DNA of 23,113 nt from Candidatus Culexmicrobium profundum (GCA_025061245.1 JANZKD010000009.1:1-23113), one strand, 5' to 3'; shown: positions 1 through 8,320, numbered from the stretch's first letter. A program made the numbers and translations. Notes: generated from the sequence alone by a model not told the origin.

Positions 1-478
1 TACATCTGAGGAGCAATTTAACTTTGTAAAGAATGTTATTGAGGAATTTAACTTAATTTATATTGAAGATCCATTTAGGGAGGATGATTTTTCTTCTTTT
101 GCTAGGTTGACTGAGCTTTTTCCTAATCGTCTTATTTGTGGTGATGATCTTTACGTTACAAATGCTGAGAGACTAAGATATGGTGCACGTCAGAGATGTG
201 GGAATTCTGTTATAATTAAGCCTAATCAAGTTGGTACTCTAACTGGTACTATTATGGCAATAGATACTGCATTGACAAGTAATTTTATTCCTATAATGTC
301 TCATAGGTCTGGTGAGAATGTGGATCCATCTATTGCTCATTTGGCTGTGGCTTTTAGGTGTCCTATAATTAAGACTGGTGTTATTGGTGGTGAGCGTATT
401 GCAAAAATCAATGAACTTATAAGGATAGAGGAGGATTTAGGTGAGAAGGCTGAAATAGCGAGATTGGAGGTAGATTGA
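1..478 (+). CDS. eno: Enolase (phosphopyruvate hydratase), C-terminal part, cut by window start
   Basis: Enolase interconverts 2-phosphoglycerate and phosphoenolpyruvate in cytoplasmic glycolysis/gluconeogenesis. The reading frame is already open at base 2, and about 158 residues of the C-terminal TIM-barrel domain are visible. Family motifs seen in order are YIEDPFREDD (metal-ligand Glu and Asp), CGDDLYVTN, IIKPNQVGT (catalytic Lys) and the active-site loop MSHRSGE, followed by IKTGVIGGERIAKINELIRIEE. The N-terminal domain lies outside the window. The TGA stop (476-478) overlaps the ATG of the S2 gene, so the two are probably translationally coupled. Enolase next to S2 is a common archaeal arrangement. 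Identification is near certain; the gene is partial only because of the window edge. Confidence 0.97.
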   Translation, partial: TSEEQFNFVKNVIEEFNLIYIEDPFREDDFSSFARLTELFPNRLICGDDLYVTNAERLRYGARQRCGNSVIIKPNQVGTLTGTIMAIDTALTSNFIPIMSHRSGENVDPSIAHLAVAFRCPIIKTGVIGGERIAKINELIRIEEDLGEKAEIARLEVD

Positions 479-1098
479 TGGCGACGGCTGAGTCTTCTGA
501 GTTATTGGTTCCATTGGAAGTTTATTTAGCTGCTGGTCTTCATATTGGGACTAGAATAAAGACTAAAGCTATGTTGCCTTTCATTTATCGTGTTAGACCT
601 GATGGTTTATATGTTTTGGATGTTAGGAAGATTGATGAGAGAATTAGGATTGCAGCTAAATTTATTGCTCAGTTTCCTCCGCATAAGGTTGTAGCTATTT
701 CTTCGAGGCAGTATGGATGGCAGCCTGTGGAGAAGTTTGCTGCTATAACTGGTGCTAGGGCAATTACTGGACGTTTTATACCTGGTACGTTTACTAATCC
801 AAGGCTTCCAACCTATGTTGAGCCGAGTGTTGCTATTGTTACTGATCCAAGGGCGGATGAGCAGGCGATTGATGAGGCTGCTAAGGTTGGTATTCCAATA
901 ATAGCTTTGTGTGATACTGATAATAGGGCTAGCTTTGTTGAATTGATTATTCCAGTTAATAATAAGGGTAGAAAGGCTTTGGCTTTGACTTTCTGGTTGT
1001 TGGCTAGGCAGGTTTTAAGATATAGGGGTGACATTCCTCCAGATGCTGACATACCTGTTTCTGTAGAAGAGTTTGAGGCTAAGCCGGAAGTTTACTAG
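478..1098 (+). CDS. rps2: 30S ribosomal protein S2 (uS2)
   Basis: This is a small-subunit ribosomal protein of 206 residues, the usual archaeal length. Features of uS2 seen here are the N-terminal LEVYLAAGLHIGTRIKTKAM segment, YVLDVRKIDERI, the QYGWQPVEKFA block, ITGRFIPGTFTNP, and DPRADEQAIDEAAKVGIPIIALCDTDN near the end. The ATG at 478 is preferred over the TTG at 475 because a GGAGGT motif at 466-471 sits six bases upstream of it. The start overlaps the enolase stop by one base. A 58-base gap containing a likely promoter separates it from Memo downstream. Confidence 0.97.
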   Translation: MATAESSELLVPLEVYLAAGLHIGTRIKTKAMLPFIYRVRPDGLYVLDVRKIDERIRIAAKFIAQFPPHKVVAISSRQYGWQPVEKFAAITGARAITGRFIPGTFTNPRLPTYVEPSVAIVTDPRADEQAIDEAAKVGIPIIALCDTDNRASFVELIIPVNNKGRKALALTFWLLARQVLRYRGDIPPDADIPVSVEEFEAKPEVY

Positions 1099-1114
1099 GC
1101 TGGGAGAATAGTTC

Positions 1115-1122
1115 TTTTAAAT
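1115..1122 (+). promoter_or_regulatory. Candidate TATA box upstream of the Memo/mevalonate operon
   Basis: The sequence TTTTAAAT lies in the 58-base gap after S2. It would place a transcription start near 1145, just before the Shine-Dalgarno GGTGA (1145-1149) and the TTG start at 1157. It is flanked by a 7-base inverted repeat (1107-1113 and 1135-1141). Assigned by resemblance to archaeal TATA boxes and spacing only. Confidence 0.45.
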
Positions 1123-1156
1123 CTATTAGCTATAAACTATTACTTGGTGAATTAGT

Positions 1157-2002
1157 TTGAGAGTTCGTAATCCAGTTGTTGCTGGAATGTTCTATGAATT
1201 TAATCCTGAAGCGTTGAGGAGGAGGATTGAATGGTGCTTTAAGCATAAGATTGGGCCTGGGGAGATTCCTAAGCCTCTAGTTGATGGTCCTAGGAGGCTT
1301 ATTGGCCTAGTTTGTCCTCATGCGGGTTATATGTATTCTGGTCCAGTGGCTGCTTGGAGCTATTATGCATTGGCTAAGGATGGAAAACCTGATAGCTTTA
1401 TAATTTTAGGTCCTAATCATACTGGTGCTGGCGCTGCAATTTCAATTATGACTGAGGGTAAATGGCGTACTCCTCTTGGTGATGTTGATATTGATTCTAA
1501 CTTAGCTGAGCTGATTTTAAAGTATGCTGAGATAATTGAGGAGGATGAATATGCACATTTATCTGAGCACTCTATTGAGGTTCAGCTACCCTTTCTACAG
1601 TATTTATATGGTGAATTTTCCTTTGTTCCTATATGTATGATGCTTCAGAACTATGATGCTGCTCTTAAAATTGGTCAAGCAATAGCTAGGGCTACTGCTG
1701 GTAGAGATGTTGTTATTATTGCTAGTACAGATTTCTCTCATTATGAGCCTCATGAAATTGCATTTGAAAATGACTCTGCTGTTATTAATAGGATTTTGGA
1801 GTTGGATGCTAAGGGTATGATGGATGTAGTTTTTAGAAGGAGGGTTTCAATGTGTGGTCCAGGTCCAACTGCAGTTGCCTTAATTGCAAGTAAACTTTTA
1901 GGTGCGAAGAGAGTTGAGAAGTTAAAGTATTCAACTTCAGGTGATGTTTCAGGTAATTATCATGCAGTTGTTGGTTATGCTTCAATAGCAATTTATAGGT
2001 GA
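1157..2002 (+). CDS. Memo family protein (MEMO1 / AmmeMemoRadiSam protein B)
   Basis: This is a 281-residue member of the Memo family, which has a fold related to non-haem iron class III dioxygenases. Its biochemical role in archaea is not established. The putative metal-site residues of the family are visible: His55 in CPHAGYMYSG, His88 in LGPNHTG, His195 in STDFSHYEPH, and Cys233 in SMCGPGPTA. They correspond to the three His and one Cys clustered in human MEMO1. The TTG start at 1157 is supported by GGTGA at 1145-1149, and the N-terminus MRVRNPVVAGMFY is typical. The stop (2000-2002) lies inside the Shine-Dalgarno of mevalonate kinase, so the protein is made from the same transcript as the isoprenoid genes. 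That linkage is common in archaea but does not prove a role in lipid synthesis. Confidence 0.93.
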   Translation: MRVRNPVVAGMFYEFNPEALRRRIEWCFKHKIGPGEIPKPLVDGPRRLIGLVCPHAGYMYSGPVAAWSYYALAKDGKPDSFIILGPNHTGAGAAISIMTEGKWRTPLGDVDIDSNLAELILKYAEIIEEDEYAHLSEHSIEVQLPFLQYLYGEFSFVPICMMLQNYDAALKIGQAIARATAGRDVVIIASTDFSHYEPHEIAFENDSAVINRILELDAKGMMDVVFRRRVSMCGPGPTAVALIASKLLGAKRVEKLKYSTSGDVSGNYHAVVGYASIAIYR

Positions 2003-2008
2003 ACTTGA

Positions 2009-2989
2009 TTGTCTGTGATTGCTTCTGCTCCTGCTAAAGTGATTATAGTTGGAGAACACTTTGTTGTTGAAGGGGAGCCTGCTATTGCAGCTGCTATAAA
2101 TTTGAGGGCGAAGGTTAGGGCTGATTTAATTGATGATCGAGTGGTGGACATTAGAACTGTTGATTCTAACTATTCTGCAAAATATTCATTGGATGATTTA
2201 CGTTTAATTGAGTCGCTTGGGGATAGTGCTAATTTCTTTGAGCCATTAAGAGCTTTAGTAATGAATGCTATGGAGCATTTCGATTTGGATAGTGGCTTTA
2301 AATTGTCCATTGATTCTAAAATTCCAGTTGCTGTGGGTTTAGGTTCTTCTGCCTCTGTTTTAGTTGCATCTGCAGCTGCTTTATGTAAATTATTTCTGGG
2401 TCGCATTGATAGAAAGCTAGTTTTATCTCTGGCTTCTAAGGCTGAGGAGGTGGCTCATGCAAGGCCTAGTGGGATTGATCCAACTATAGCCACTTATGGT
2501 GGCATTTTAATTTATAGGAAGGGTGAAGGTTTTATTAGGTTAAATGTTAAGGAAAGTTTTCCAATAATTATTGGTGTTACCAGTATTTTGAGGTCAACTG
2601 GTGAGATGGTTACGAGGGTTAGGTCTTTGAAGAATCGTTTCCCTGAGGTTTTCGATCCATTATATCATTCTGCAGGTCATTTGGTTATTGAGGCTGCAAG
2701 GGCGATTGAGGATGGGGATTTAGCTAGATTAGGTGTTTTAATGAATGTTAATCATGGTTTGTTATCTGCAGTTAATGTTTCAAATTTAGAGCTTGAGAAG
2801 TTGGTTTATGCAGCTAGGTCTGCAGGGGCTTTTGGTGCTAAGATTACTGGTGCTGGAGGTGGAGGTTCAATAATTGCAGTTTGTTCTGCTGAGAATATTA
2901 ATAAAGTTGTTTCTGCCATTGAGAGTGCTGGTGGAAGAGCAATTGTTGCTAAACTTTCGTTGAGGGGCGTTTCTGCTAATGTGTGTTAA
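2009..2989 (+). CDS. mvk: Mevalonate kinase
   Basis: This enzyme phosphorylates mevalonate to mevalonate 5-phosphate using ATP, the first kinase step of archaeal isoprenoid synthesis. The 326-residue protein is a GHMP kinase. Seen are the N-terminal substrate segment APAKVIIVGEHFVVEG (about 8-22), the ATP-binding loop IPVAVGLGSSAS (105-116), the SGIDP motif with the likely catalytic Asp157, and the C-terminal glycine-rich motif ITGAGGGGS (about 280-288). The TTG start at 2009 has GGTGA six bases upstream, and that motif overlaps the Memo stop. Its last codons overlap the start of isopentenyl phosphate kinase by 11 bases. The short GEHFVVEG motif and the paired IPK gene favour mevalonate kinase over phosphomevalonate kinase. 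Confidence 0.95.
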   Translation: MSVIASAPAKVIIVGEHFVVEGEPAIAAAINLRAKVRADLIDDRVVDIRTVDSNYSAKYSLDDLRLIESLGDSANFFEPLRALVMNAMEHFDLDSGFKLSIDSKIPVAVGLGSSASVLVASAAALCKLFLGRIDRKLVLSLASKAEEVAHARPSGIDPTIATYGGILIYRKGEGFIRLNVKESFPIIIGVTSILRSTGEMVTRVRSLKNRFPEVFDPLYHSAGHLVIEAARAIEDGDLARLGVLMNVNHGLLSAVNVSNLELEKLVYAARSAGAFGAKITGAGGGGSIIAVCSAENINKVVSAIESAGGRAIVAKLSLRGVSANVC

Positions 2990-3797
2990 ACCCTTGGTTA
3001 TTGTTAAGTTTGGTGGGAGTGCTGTAACTTTTAAAAATGAGGTTAAAAGAGCTAATCTTCAAGTTATTAGGCGTTTAGCCAGGGAAGTTTATGAGTCTAT
3101 GTTTCATGTTAACTTGGTGATTGTTCATGGTGGAGGCTCTTTTGGGCATCCCTTTGCACATAAATATAATTTGGTTAATGGATTTTCTGATGTTAAGCAA
3201 TTAGCTGGTTTAGCTGAGACGAGATATGCTATGAATGAATTGAATCAGATAATTGTTAGAGCATTGATTGATGCTGGTGTTCCTGCCATTACTATTCAGC
3301 CCTCCTCCTGTGTAGTTCTGAGGAATGGTTCAATTGTACATTTCTATCTTGAGCCTATTAGGTTGATTTTGAAGTTGAATTGTGTTCCTGTCTTGTATGG
3401 TGATGTGGTGTTTGATGAGTTTTTAGGCTTCACTATTCTTTCGGGGGATAAAATTTCTTCCTATTTGGCTTTGAAGCTTAATGCTGAGCGGCTTGTTTTT
3501 GCATGTGATGTTGATGGTGTTTATACTGCTGACCCTAAGGTGAATTGTAATGCTAAGTTTATATCTGAAATTGAAGCTGAGGAGCTGGCTTCTTTCTTGA
3601 AGAGCATTTCGGCTGATAGTGGAGTGGCTTTCGATGTGACTGGTGGTATAATTGGTAAGCTTAATGAATTGATTGAACCTGCATTGAGGGGGGTTGAGGT
3701 CTTAATAGTTAATGCGTTAAAGCCTGGCTTTGTTAGGAGGGCTATTTTAGGTGAAGAGGTTAAGTGTACTAGAATAGTTAAGCATTTTAGAAAGTAA
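2979..3797 (+). CDS. ipk: Isopentenyl phosphate kinase
   Basis: Isopentenyl phosphate kinase converts isopentenyl phosphate plus ATP to isopentenyl diphosphate, the step that defines the archaeal branch of the mevalonate pathway. The 272-residue protein is an amino acid kinase superfamily member. Visible are VKFGGSAVT (phosphate-binding start), HGGGSFGHPFAHKY (residues 50-63) containing the His that contacts substrate in this family (probably His57), GDVVFDEFLGFTILSGDK, and the VDGVYTADPK motif of the nucleotide site. The His-containing glycine-rich segment distinguishes it from UMP kinase and glutamate kinase. The ATG at 2979 lies within the end of mevalonate kinase, an 11-base overlap that suggests coupled translation. 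It is followed by type II IPP isomerase, the enzyme that uses its product. Confidence 0.95.
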   Translation: MCVKPLVIVKFGGSAVTFKNEVKRANLQVIRRLAREVYESMFHVNLVIVHGGGSFGHPFAHKYNLVNGFSDVKQLAGLAETRYAMNELNQIIVRALIDAGVPAITIQPSSCVVLRNGSIVHFYLEPIRLILKLNCVPVLYGDVVFDEFLGFTILSGDKISSYLALKLNAERLVFACDVDGVYTADPKVNCNAKFISEIEAEELASFLKSISADSGVAFDVTGGIIGKLNELIEPALRGVEVLIVNALKPGFVRRAILGEEVKCTRIVKHFRK

Positions 3798-3845
3798 TAT
3801 TTAGGATATTATCAATTTGTTTTTCAGCTGGTGGAGGTATAGGGT

Positions 3846-4997
3846 TTGAATAATTTCAATGCAGCATTTCATGGTGAAGTTAAATCGCAGGCTAATTTAA
3901 CTTTTAATAGGAAGATTGATCACTTGAGGATTTGCTTGAACAAGAATGTCTCCTTTATAGGTAAGTCGACTGGCTTTAATGATGTTGAGTTTATTCATAA
4001 TGCTTTGCCTGAAATTGATTTTGATGAGATTTCATTAGAGACTTCTCTGTTGGGTTATAAGCTTAATGCTCCAATAATAATTTCGGCAATGACTGGTGGT
4101 AGTAGAGTTGCAATGAAGATTAATGAAGTTTTAGCTAGGGCTGCTGAGAAGCTTGGAATTGGAATGGGTGTTGGTAGTCAGAGGGTTGCTTTGGAGAATC
4201 CTAGTCTTTCATCTACTTTTTCAATTGTGAGGGAAGTGGCTCCAAATGCCTTTTTGATAGCGAATCTTGGTGCAGCTCAGTTTTCATTGGGTTTTGGAGT
4301 GGAGGAGGCTCGAAAAGCTATTGAGATGATTGATGCTAATGCTTTAGCTATTCATTTGAATCCTCTACAGGAAGCTGTTCAATGTGAGGGGGAGCCTAAG
4401 TTTAGGGGTGTTCTCTCAAAGCTTAATGAACTTGTTGCTGAGTTAGATGTACCCTTAATAGTTAAGGAGACTGGTGCAGGTATTTCTAGGGAGGTTGCAG
4501 TGCTTTTGGAGAAGATTGGTGTTAAGTGCGTTGATATTGGTGGTGCTGGTGGTACTAGTTGGGCTGCAGTAGAGTATTTTCGTGCTTTAGAATCTAATAA
4601 TGATTTGTATGCTTCCATAGCTAAGTTGTTTTGGGATTGGGGTATTCCTACTGCTATAAGTGTTTGTGAGGTTAGCTGTGCCACTGGGCTTGAGATTATA
4701 GCTACTGGTGGTGTTAGGAGTGGATTGGATGTTGCTAAGGCTATTGCTCTTGGTGCCTCTAGTGCTGGTATTGCTCTTCCATTACTTAGACCTGCATATG
4801 AGAGGGGTGTTGAGGGTGTATTGGATTTCCTTAATAAAGTGATTTTAGAGCTTAGGACTGTCATGTTTCTTGTGGGTGCAAAGTCGATTTCAGATTTAAA
4901 ACGTGTCCCATTGATTATTGGTGGGTTTACTGCTGAGTGGCTTAAGCTTCGTGGCATTAAATTAGAAAAGTATGCTAGAAGGACTGGAAATGTTTAA
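3846..4997 (+). CDS. fni: Type II isopentenyl-diphosphate delta-isomerase (FMN-dependent)
   Basis: This enzyme isomerises IPP to dimethylallyl diphosphate, using reduced FMN. The 383-residue protein is an FMN-binding TIM barrel. Seen in order are RKIDHLRICLN (substrate-binding N-terminus), ISAMTGG, GIGMGVGSQR, ANLGAAQF, the HLNPLQEAVQCEGEPKFRG segment, VKETGAGIS, VDIGGAGGTSWAAVE, and the FMN-phosphate region ATGGVRSGLDVAKAIALGA. The TTG start at 3846 is backed by GGAGG at 3833-3837. The RKIDHL motif begins about 21 residues in, so there is a modest N-terminal extension relative to many family members. No better downstream start was found. It sits between IPK and the prenyl diphosphate synthase, matching the order of the reactions. 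Confidence 0.95.
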   Translation: MNNFNAAFHGEVKSQANLTFNRKIDHLRICLNKNVSFIGKSTGFNDVEFIHNALPEIDFDEISLETSLLGYKLNAPIIISAMTGGSRVAMKINEVLARAAEKLGIGMGVGSQRVALENPSLSSTFSIVREVAPNAFLIANLGAAQFSLGFGVEEARKAIEMIDANALAIHLNPLQEAVQCEGEPKFRGVLSKLNELVAELDVPLIVKETGAGISREVAVLLEKIGVKCVDIGGAGGTSWAAVEYFRALESNNDLYASIAKLFWDWGIPTAISVCEVSCATGLEIIATGGVRSGLDVAKAIALGASSAGIALPLLRPAYERGVEGVLDFLNKVILELRTVMFLVGAKSISDLKRVPLIIGGFTAEWLKLRGIKLEKYARRTGNV

Positions 4998-5032
4998 ATT
5001 GTATTTACTATTATTTGGTGGAGGTGTTTGAA

Positions 5033-6040
5033 GTGGGGTTGCTTGAAGTAATGCGCTCTTATTCCGTTAAGGTTAATGAGTTCATATTTAAGTTGCTTTC
5101 AGATGATTTTAAGCTTAAGGAGCTTTATGATGCGTCTAGACATCTTATTAAGGCTGGTGGAAAGAGGGTTAGACCTTTTCTTGTTATTCAATCGTGTAGG
5201 GCTGTTGGTGGGGATGAGGAATCTGTTCTCCCTGCAGCTGTGGCAGTTGAATTGATTCATAATTTCACTCTCATTCATGATGACATTATGGATCAAGATG
5301 ATCTTAGGCGGGGGGCACCTACAGTTCATGTTTTATGGGGTCTACCTACTGCAATTTTAGCTGGAGATTTGCTTTTCTCTAAGGCTTTTGAAGCTCTCTT
5401 TATGTGTTCTTCTCATCCTAATATTTCATTTGAAAGACTTGTGGAGGCTGGACGTAGGCTTGCTTCTGCTGTTAGCACTATAGCTGAGGGGCAAGCTTTA
5501 GATATGTCTCTATCTGGGAAGTTGAAGGAAGTTTTGGTTGGTGAAGATGATTACTTTGAGATGATTTATAAGAAGACAGCTGCTCTCTTTAAAGTTTCAT
5601 GTGAGGTTGGAGGTATACTTGGAGGTGCTGATTCTAATGAACTAAATGCACTTTCAAAGTATGGTGAGCATATTGGAATTGCCTTTCAAATGAAGGATGA
5701 TATTTTAGGTATTATGGGTGATGAGAAAGTTTTAGGTAAACCCATTGGAAGTGACTTGAGGGAGGGGAAGTGTACTCTCATACTTATTCATGCTCTTAAG
5801 AATGCATCTGATAGGCAGAGGAAAACTATAATGGATGTATATGGTAAGGAGAATATATCTCGAGATGAGATTAACCTTGTAATTGATGTTTTAAGAGATT
5901 TGGGTTCAATAGAGTATGTTGAGAGTATAGCTAGGGAGCAAGTGTCACTTGCAAAGAAGTCTCTTGAAATTCTGGGTTCAAGTGAGGCTAAGAGCTTATT
6001 ATTGGATTTAGCTGACTTTATAGTTGCAAGGAGATATTGA
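5033..6040 (+). CDS. idsA: Short-chain trans-prenyl diphosphate synthase, probably geranylgeranyl diphosphate synthase
   Basis: This enzyme condenses IPP with allylic diphosphates to give the chain used for archaeal ether lipids. The protein has 335 residues from the chosen start. The first aspartate-rich motif is DDIMD (83-87) followed by RRGAPT, and the second is KDDILGIMGD (about 221-230), where the third Asp is Gly, as often in archaeal enzymes. GKRVRPFL near residue 43 is the diphosphate-binding segment. Phe78, five residues before the first motif, fits a C20 product by analogy with Sulfolobus GGPP synthase (inference). The frame is open to a TTG at 5015, but that would place the GGAGGTG (5020-5026) inside the gene. 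GTG 5033 lies at normal spacing after that motif and is preferred. Confidence 0.94.
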   Translation: MGLLEVMRSYSVKVNEFIFKLLSDDFKLKELYDASRHLIKAGGKRVRPFLVIQSCRAVGGDEESVLPAAVAVELIHNFTLIHDDIMDQDDLRRGAPTVHVLWGLPTAILAGDLLFSKAFEALFMCSSHPNISFERLVEAGRRLASAVSTIAEGQALDMSLSGKLKEVLVGEDDYFEMIYKKTAALFKVSCEVGGILGGADSNELNALSKYGEHIGIAFQMKDDILGIMGDEKVLGKPIGSDLREGKCTLILIHALKNASDRQRKTIMDVYGKENISRDEINLVIDVLRDLGSIEYVESIAREQVSLAKKSLEILGSSEAKSLLLDLADFIVARRY

Positions 6041-6051
6041 GGTTTTAATAG

Positions 6052-6555
6052 ATGTTTCCTAGAATTTTCATGAAGATCTCTGAGAGTGAGTTTTCGAAAT
6101 ATGTGTGTGATGGTGTGGTTCAGAGGAGATTGCTTATTTTCCGTAATGGTGAAATGAGGGTTTTCAATGTAGGTGACAATTTAAGATATGTTGGTGGAGA
6201 TGTCTATGTCCAGGAAGTGTATGATGATGCGTATAGATGGCTGGTTGATTTTGAGTCTGGAGTTATTTTGAGGGATTGCATTATATTGCCTTCTGAGGAT
6301 GCTGATCCAATTATTCTTAGGAGGGGGGATAGGGTTTATTTAATGGAGGCTGTTGGGAGGAGTGTTCATTCCTTTGTTAGTCCCGGTGATGAAGTTTATA
6401 TTGGTATGAGGGTTGCAGCTATTTTTACTGGTAAGAGGGAGGTTAGATATTTAAGGTCGTCTGTTAAAGGTAGGGTTGTATATGTTGCTCAGATTGGAGA
6501 TAAACCTCAACGTTATATTTTCATTATAATTCCATTTAGAGTGTGTGGTGAGTAG
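6052..6555 (+). CDS. DUF2118 family protein, function unknown
   Basis: This 167-residue protein resembles the archaeal DUF2118 family; the assignment is by recall of sequence style and the gltX neighbourhood. The N-terminal half is mostly beta and includes FRNGEMRVFNVGDNLRYVGGDVYV. The C-terminal third, VSPGDEVYIGMRVAAIFTGKREVRYLRSS followed by VKGRVVYVAQ, has the look of a barrel-sandwich hybrid as in biotinyl/lipoyl domains. No Met-Lys-Met modification motif is present, so attachment of biotin or lipoate is not indicated. No signal peptide or membrane segment is seen. The ATG at 6052 has GAGG at 6039-6042, within the end of the prenyl synthase; a second in-frame ATG six codons later is possible. 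The gene overlaps gltX by 11 bases. Confidence 0.75.
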   Translation: MFPRIFMKISESEFSKYVCDGVVQRRLLIFRNGEMRVFNVGDNLRYVGGDVYVQEVYDDAYRWLVDFESGVILRDCIILPSEDADPIILRRGDRVYLMEAVGRSVHSFVSPGDEVYIGMRVAAIFTGKREVRYLRSSVKGRVVYVAQIGDKPQRYIFIIIPFRVCGE

Positions 6556-8311
6556 TGTGTCTATTGATCTTACCCCTGATTTGGAGCTATTGATTAAAAA
6601 GTATGCTCTTCTCAATGCTTATAGGCATGATGGTAAGGCTAAATTGACACCTGTTATTTCGAAAATCTTAGGTGAGCGGCCTGAATTAAAACGAATTATT
6701 AAGCAGCTTATTCCTCATGCTAAGCGAATTATTGAGGAAGTTAACTCCTTGAGTGTTGATGATCAGAGGAGTTTGATTGAGAGTAATTGGCCTGAATTAC
6801 TGGTTGAGAGGAGGAGGGAGGAGGTTAAGGCTTTACCTCCTCTTCCCAATGTTGAGAGGTTTAAGAGGGTTAAGACTAGATTTGCTCCAAATCCCGATGC
6901 CCCTCTCCACTTAGGGAGTGCTAGACCAATTATTCTATGTCACGAGTATGCGAGGATGTATAATGGAGCATTTATTTTAAGGTTTGAGGATACTGATCCG
7001 AAGACTAAGAGGCCTATTCTTGAGGTTTATGATTGGATTAAGGATGACTTGCTTTGGCTTGGTGCCAAGTGGGATGAGGAGTATATTCAGTCTGATAGAC
7101 TTGAAATCTATTATGGTTATATTGAGAAGTTGATGGGTAAGGGTGCAGCGTATGTGTGTACTTGTTCGAGGGATGTTTTTAGTAGGTATAAGGCCTCCAA
7201 GAAGCCTTGTCCTTGTCGTTCTAGAGCTGTTGAGGAGAATTTAGAGTTATGGGATAAGATGAGGGCTGGTGAGATTGAGGAGGGTGGAGCTGTTGTTAGA
7301 ATTAAAACTGATATGGCTCATCCAAATCCTGCTATTAGGGATTGGGTGGCTTTCCGTATAATAGATGTTGAGAGGTATCCTCATCCTAGACCTGAAGTTG
7401 GTAGTAAGTATTGGGTTTGGCCCACCTATAATTTTGCTTGTGCAATAGATGATCATGAAATGGAAGTTTCACATATTTTGAGGGGTAAGGAGCATATTAG
7501 TAATACTATTAAGCAGCAATATGTTTACAAGTATCTTGGTTGGGATTATCCTGAAGCTATACATTTTGGGCGTCTAAAGTTGACTGGCTGGGTTTTGAGT
7601 AAATCTAAGATTGCTGAGGGGATTAGAAAGGGTCTTTTTAAGTCTTGGGATGATCCGAGGTTGGGTACGCTTAAAGCATTGAGGAGGAGGGGTTTTCTAC
7701 CTGAATCTATTAGGGAGCTTATTCTTCAGGTTGGTGTTAAGCCTGTTGAATCTTCAATTTCTCTTGAAAACTTATATTCCATAAATAGACGTTTCGTTGA
7801 GCCTATTGCTAATAGGTTCTTCTTTATAGATGACCCTGTAACCTTGAGAGTTGAGGGTCTTCCATCTGATAGGGTTGTGGCTAAGATTCTGTTTCATCCA
7901 AGTTTTCCGGAGAGGGGTTGTAGGGAAATAGTTTTATCTGTTAAGGATGGTTTGTTGGAGCTTTATATCTCTAGACGTGACCTAGATGTTTTGAGGTCGA
8001 GTTCAGTTTTTAGGTTGATGGGTTTAATGAATCTTAGGGTACGTGAAGTTGGAGGGAATTTGGCTATAGCTGATTTCCATAGTTTTGGGCTTGGTGATTT
8101 ACCGTCTAAGTCATCCGTAATTCATTGGCTTCCTCATGATAGATGGATTAAGGCTAAGGTTGTAATGCCTGATGCATCTGAAGTTAATGGTATTTGTGAA
8201 GAGTATTGTAGTAAGTTGAATGTTGATGATAGAGTTCAGTTTGTTCGTTTCGGATTTGTAAGGTTGGATCAAATTGGTGATGTTCTTATTTTCTATTATA
8301 CTCATCCGTGA
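6545..8311 (+). CDS. gltX: Glutamyl-tRNA synthetase, archaeal class I
   Basis: This enzyme charges tRNA-Glu, and in many archaea also tRNA-Gln, whose Glu is then amidated. The 588-residue protein has an N-terminal helical region of about 100 residues typical of the archaeal/GlnRS-like type, then RFAPNPDAPLHLGSARP with the HIGH-type signature HLGS (122-125). RFEDTDPKTKRP follows, then a CTC...CPCR cysteine set around 215-235 that may bind zinc. The KMSKS-type loop is VLSKSKI near residue 350, and the C-terminus is a beta-barrel anticodon-binding domain. Two consecutive GTG codons (6545 and 6548) can start the gene, and either overlaps the DUF2118 end. The protein could be non-discriminating; the sequence alone does not decide this. 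Confidence 0.96.
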   Translation: MVSSVSIDLTPDLELLIKKYALLNAYRHDGKAKLTPVISKILGERPELKRIIKQLIPHAKRIIEEVNSLSVDDQRSLIESNWPELLVERRREEVKALPPLPNVERFKRVKTRFAPNPDAPLHLGSARPIILCHEYARMYNGAFILRFEDTDPKTKRPILEVYDWIKDDLLWLGAKWDEEYIQSDRLEIYYGYIEKLMGKGAAYVCTCSRDVFSRYKASKKPCPCRSRAVEENLELWDKMRAGEIEEGGAVVRIKTDMAHPNPAIRDWVAFRIIDVERYPHPRPEVGSKYWVWPTYNFACAIDDHEMEVSHILRGKEHISNTIKQQYVYKYLGWDYPEAIHFGRLKLTGWVLSKSKIAEGIRKGLFKSWDDPRLGTLKALRRRGFLPESIRELILQVGVKPVESSISLENLYSINRRFVEPIANRFFFIDDPVTLRVEGLPSDRVVAKILFHPSFPERGCREIVLSVKDGLLELYISRRDLDVLRSSSVFRLMGLMNLRVREVGGNLAIADFHSFGLGDLPSKSSVIHWLPHDRWIKAKVVMPDASEVNGICEEYCSKLNVDDRVQFVRFGFVRLDQIGDVLIFYYTHP

Positions 8312-8320
8312 TTAGAAAAG

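Noticed and set aside
4379..4957. A 192-codon open frame on the minus strand opposite the IPP isomerase gene
   Set aside because: It is wholly inside a well-identified gene, is rich in Ser/Pro/Thr/Ala as expected of an antisense shadow of NNT-biased codons, and has no family resemblance.
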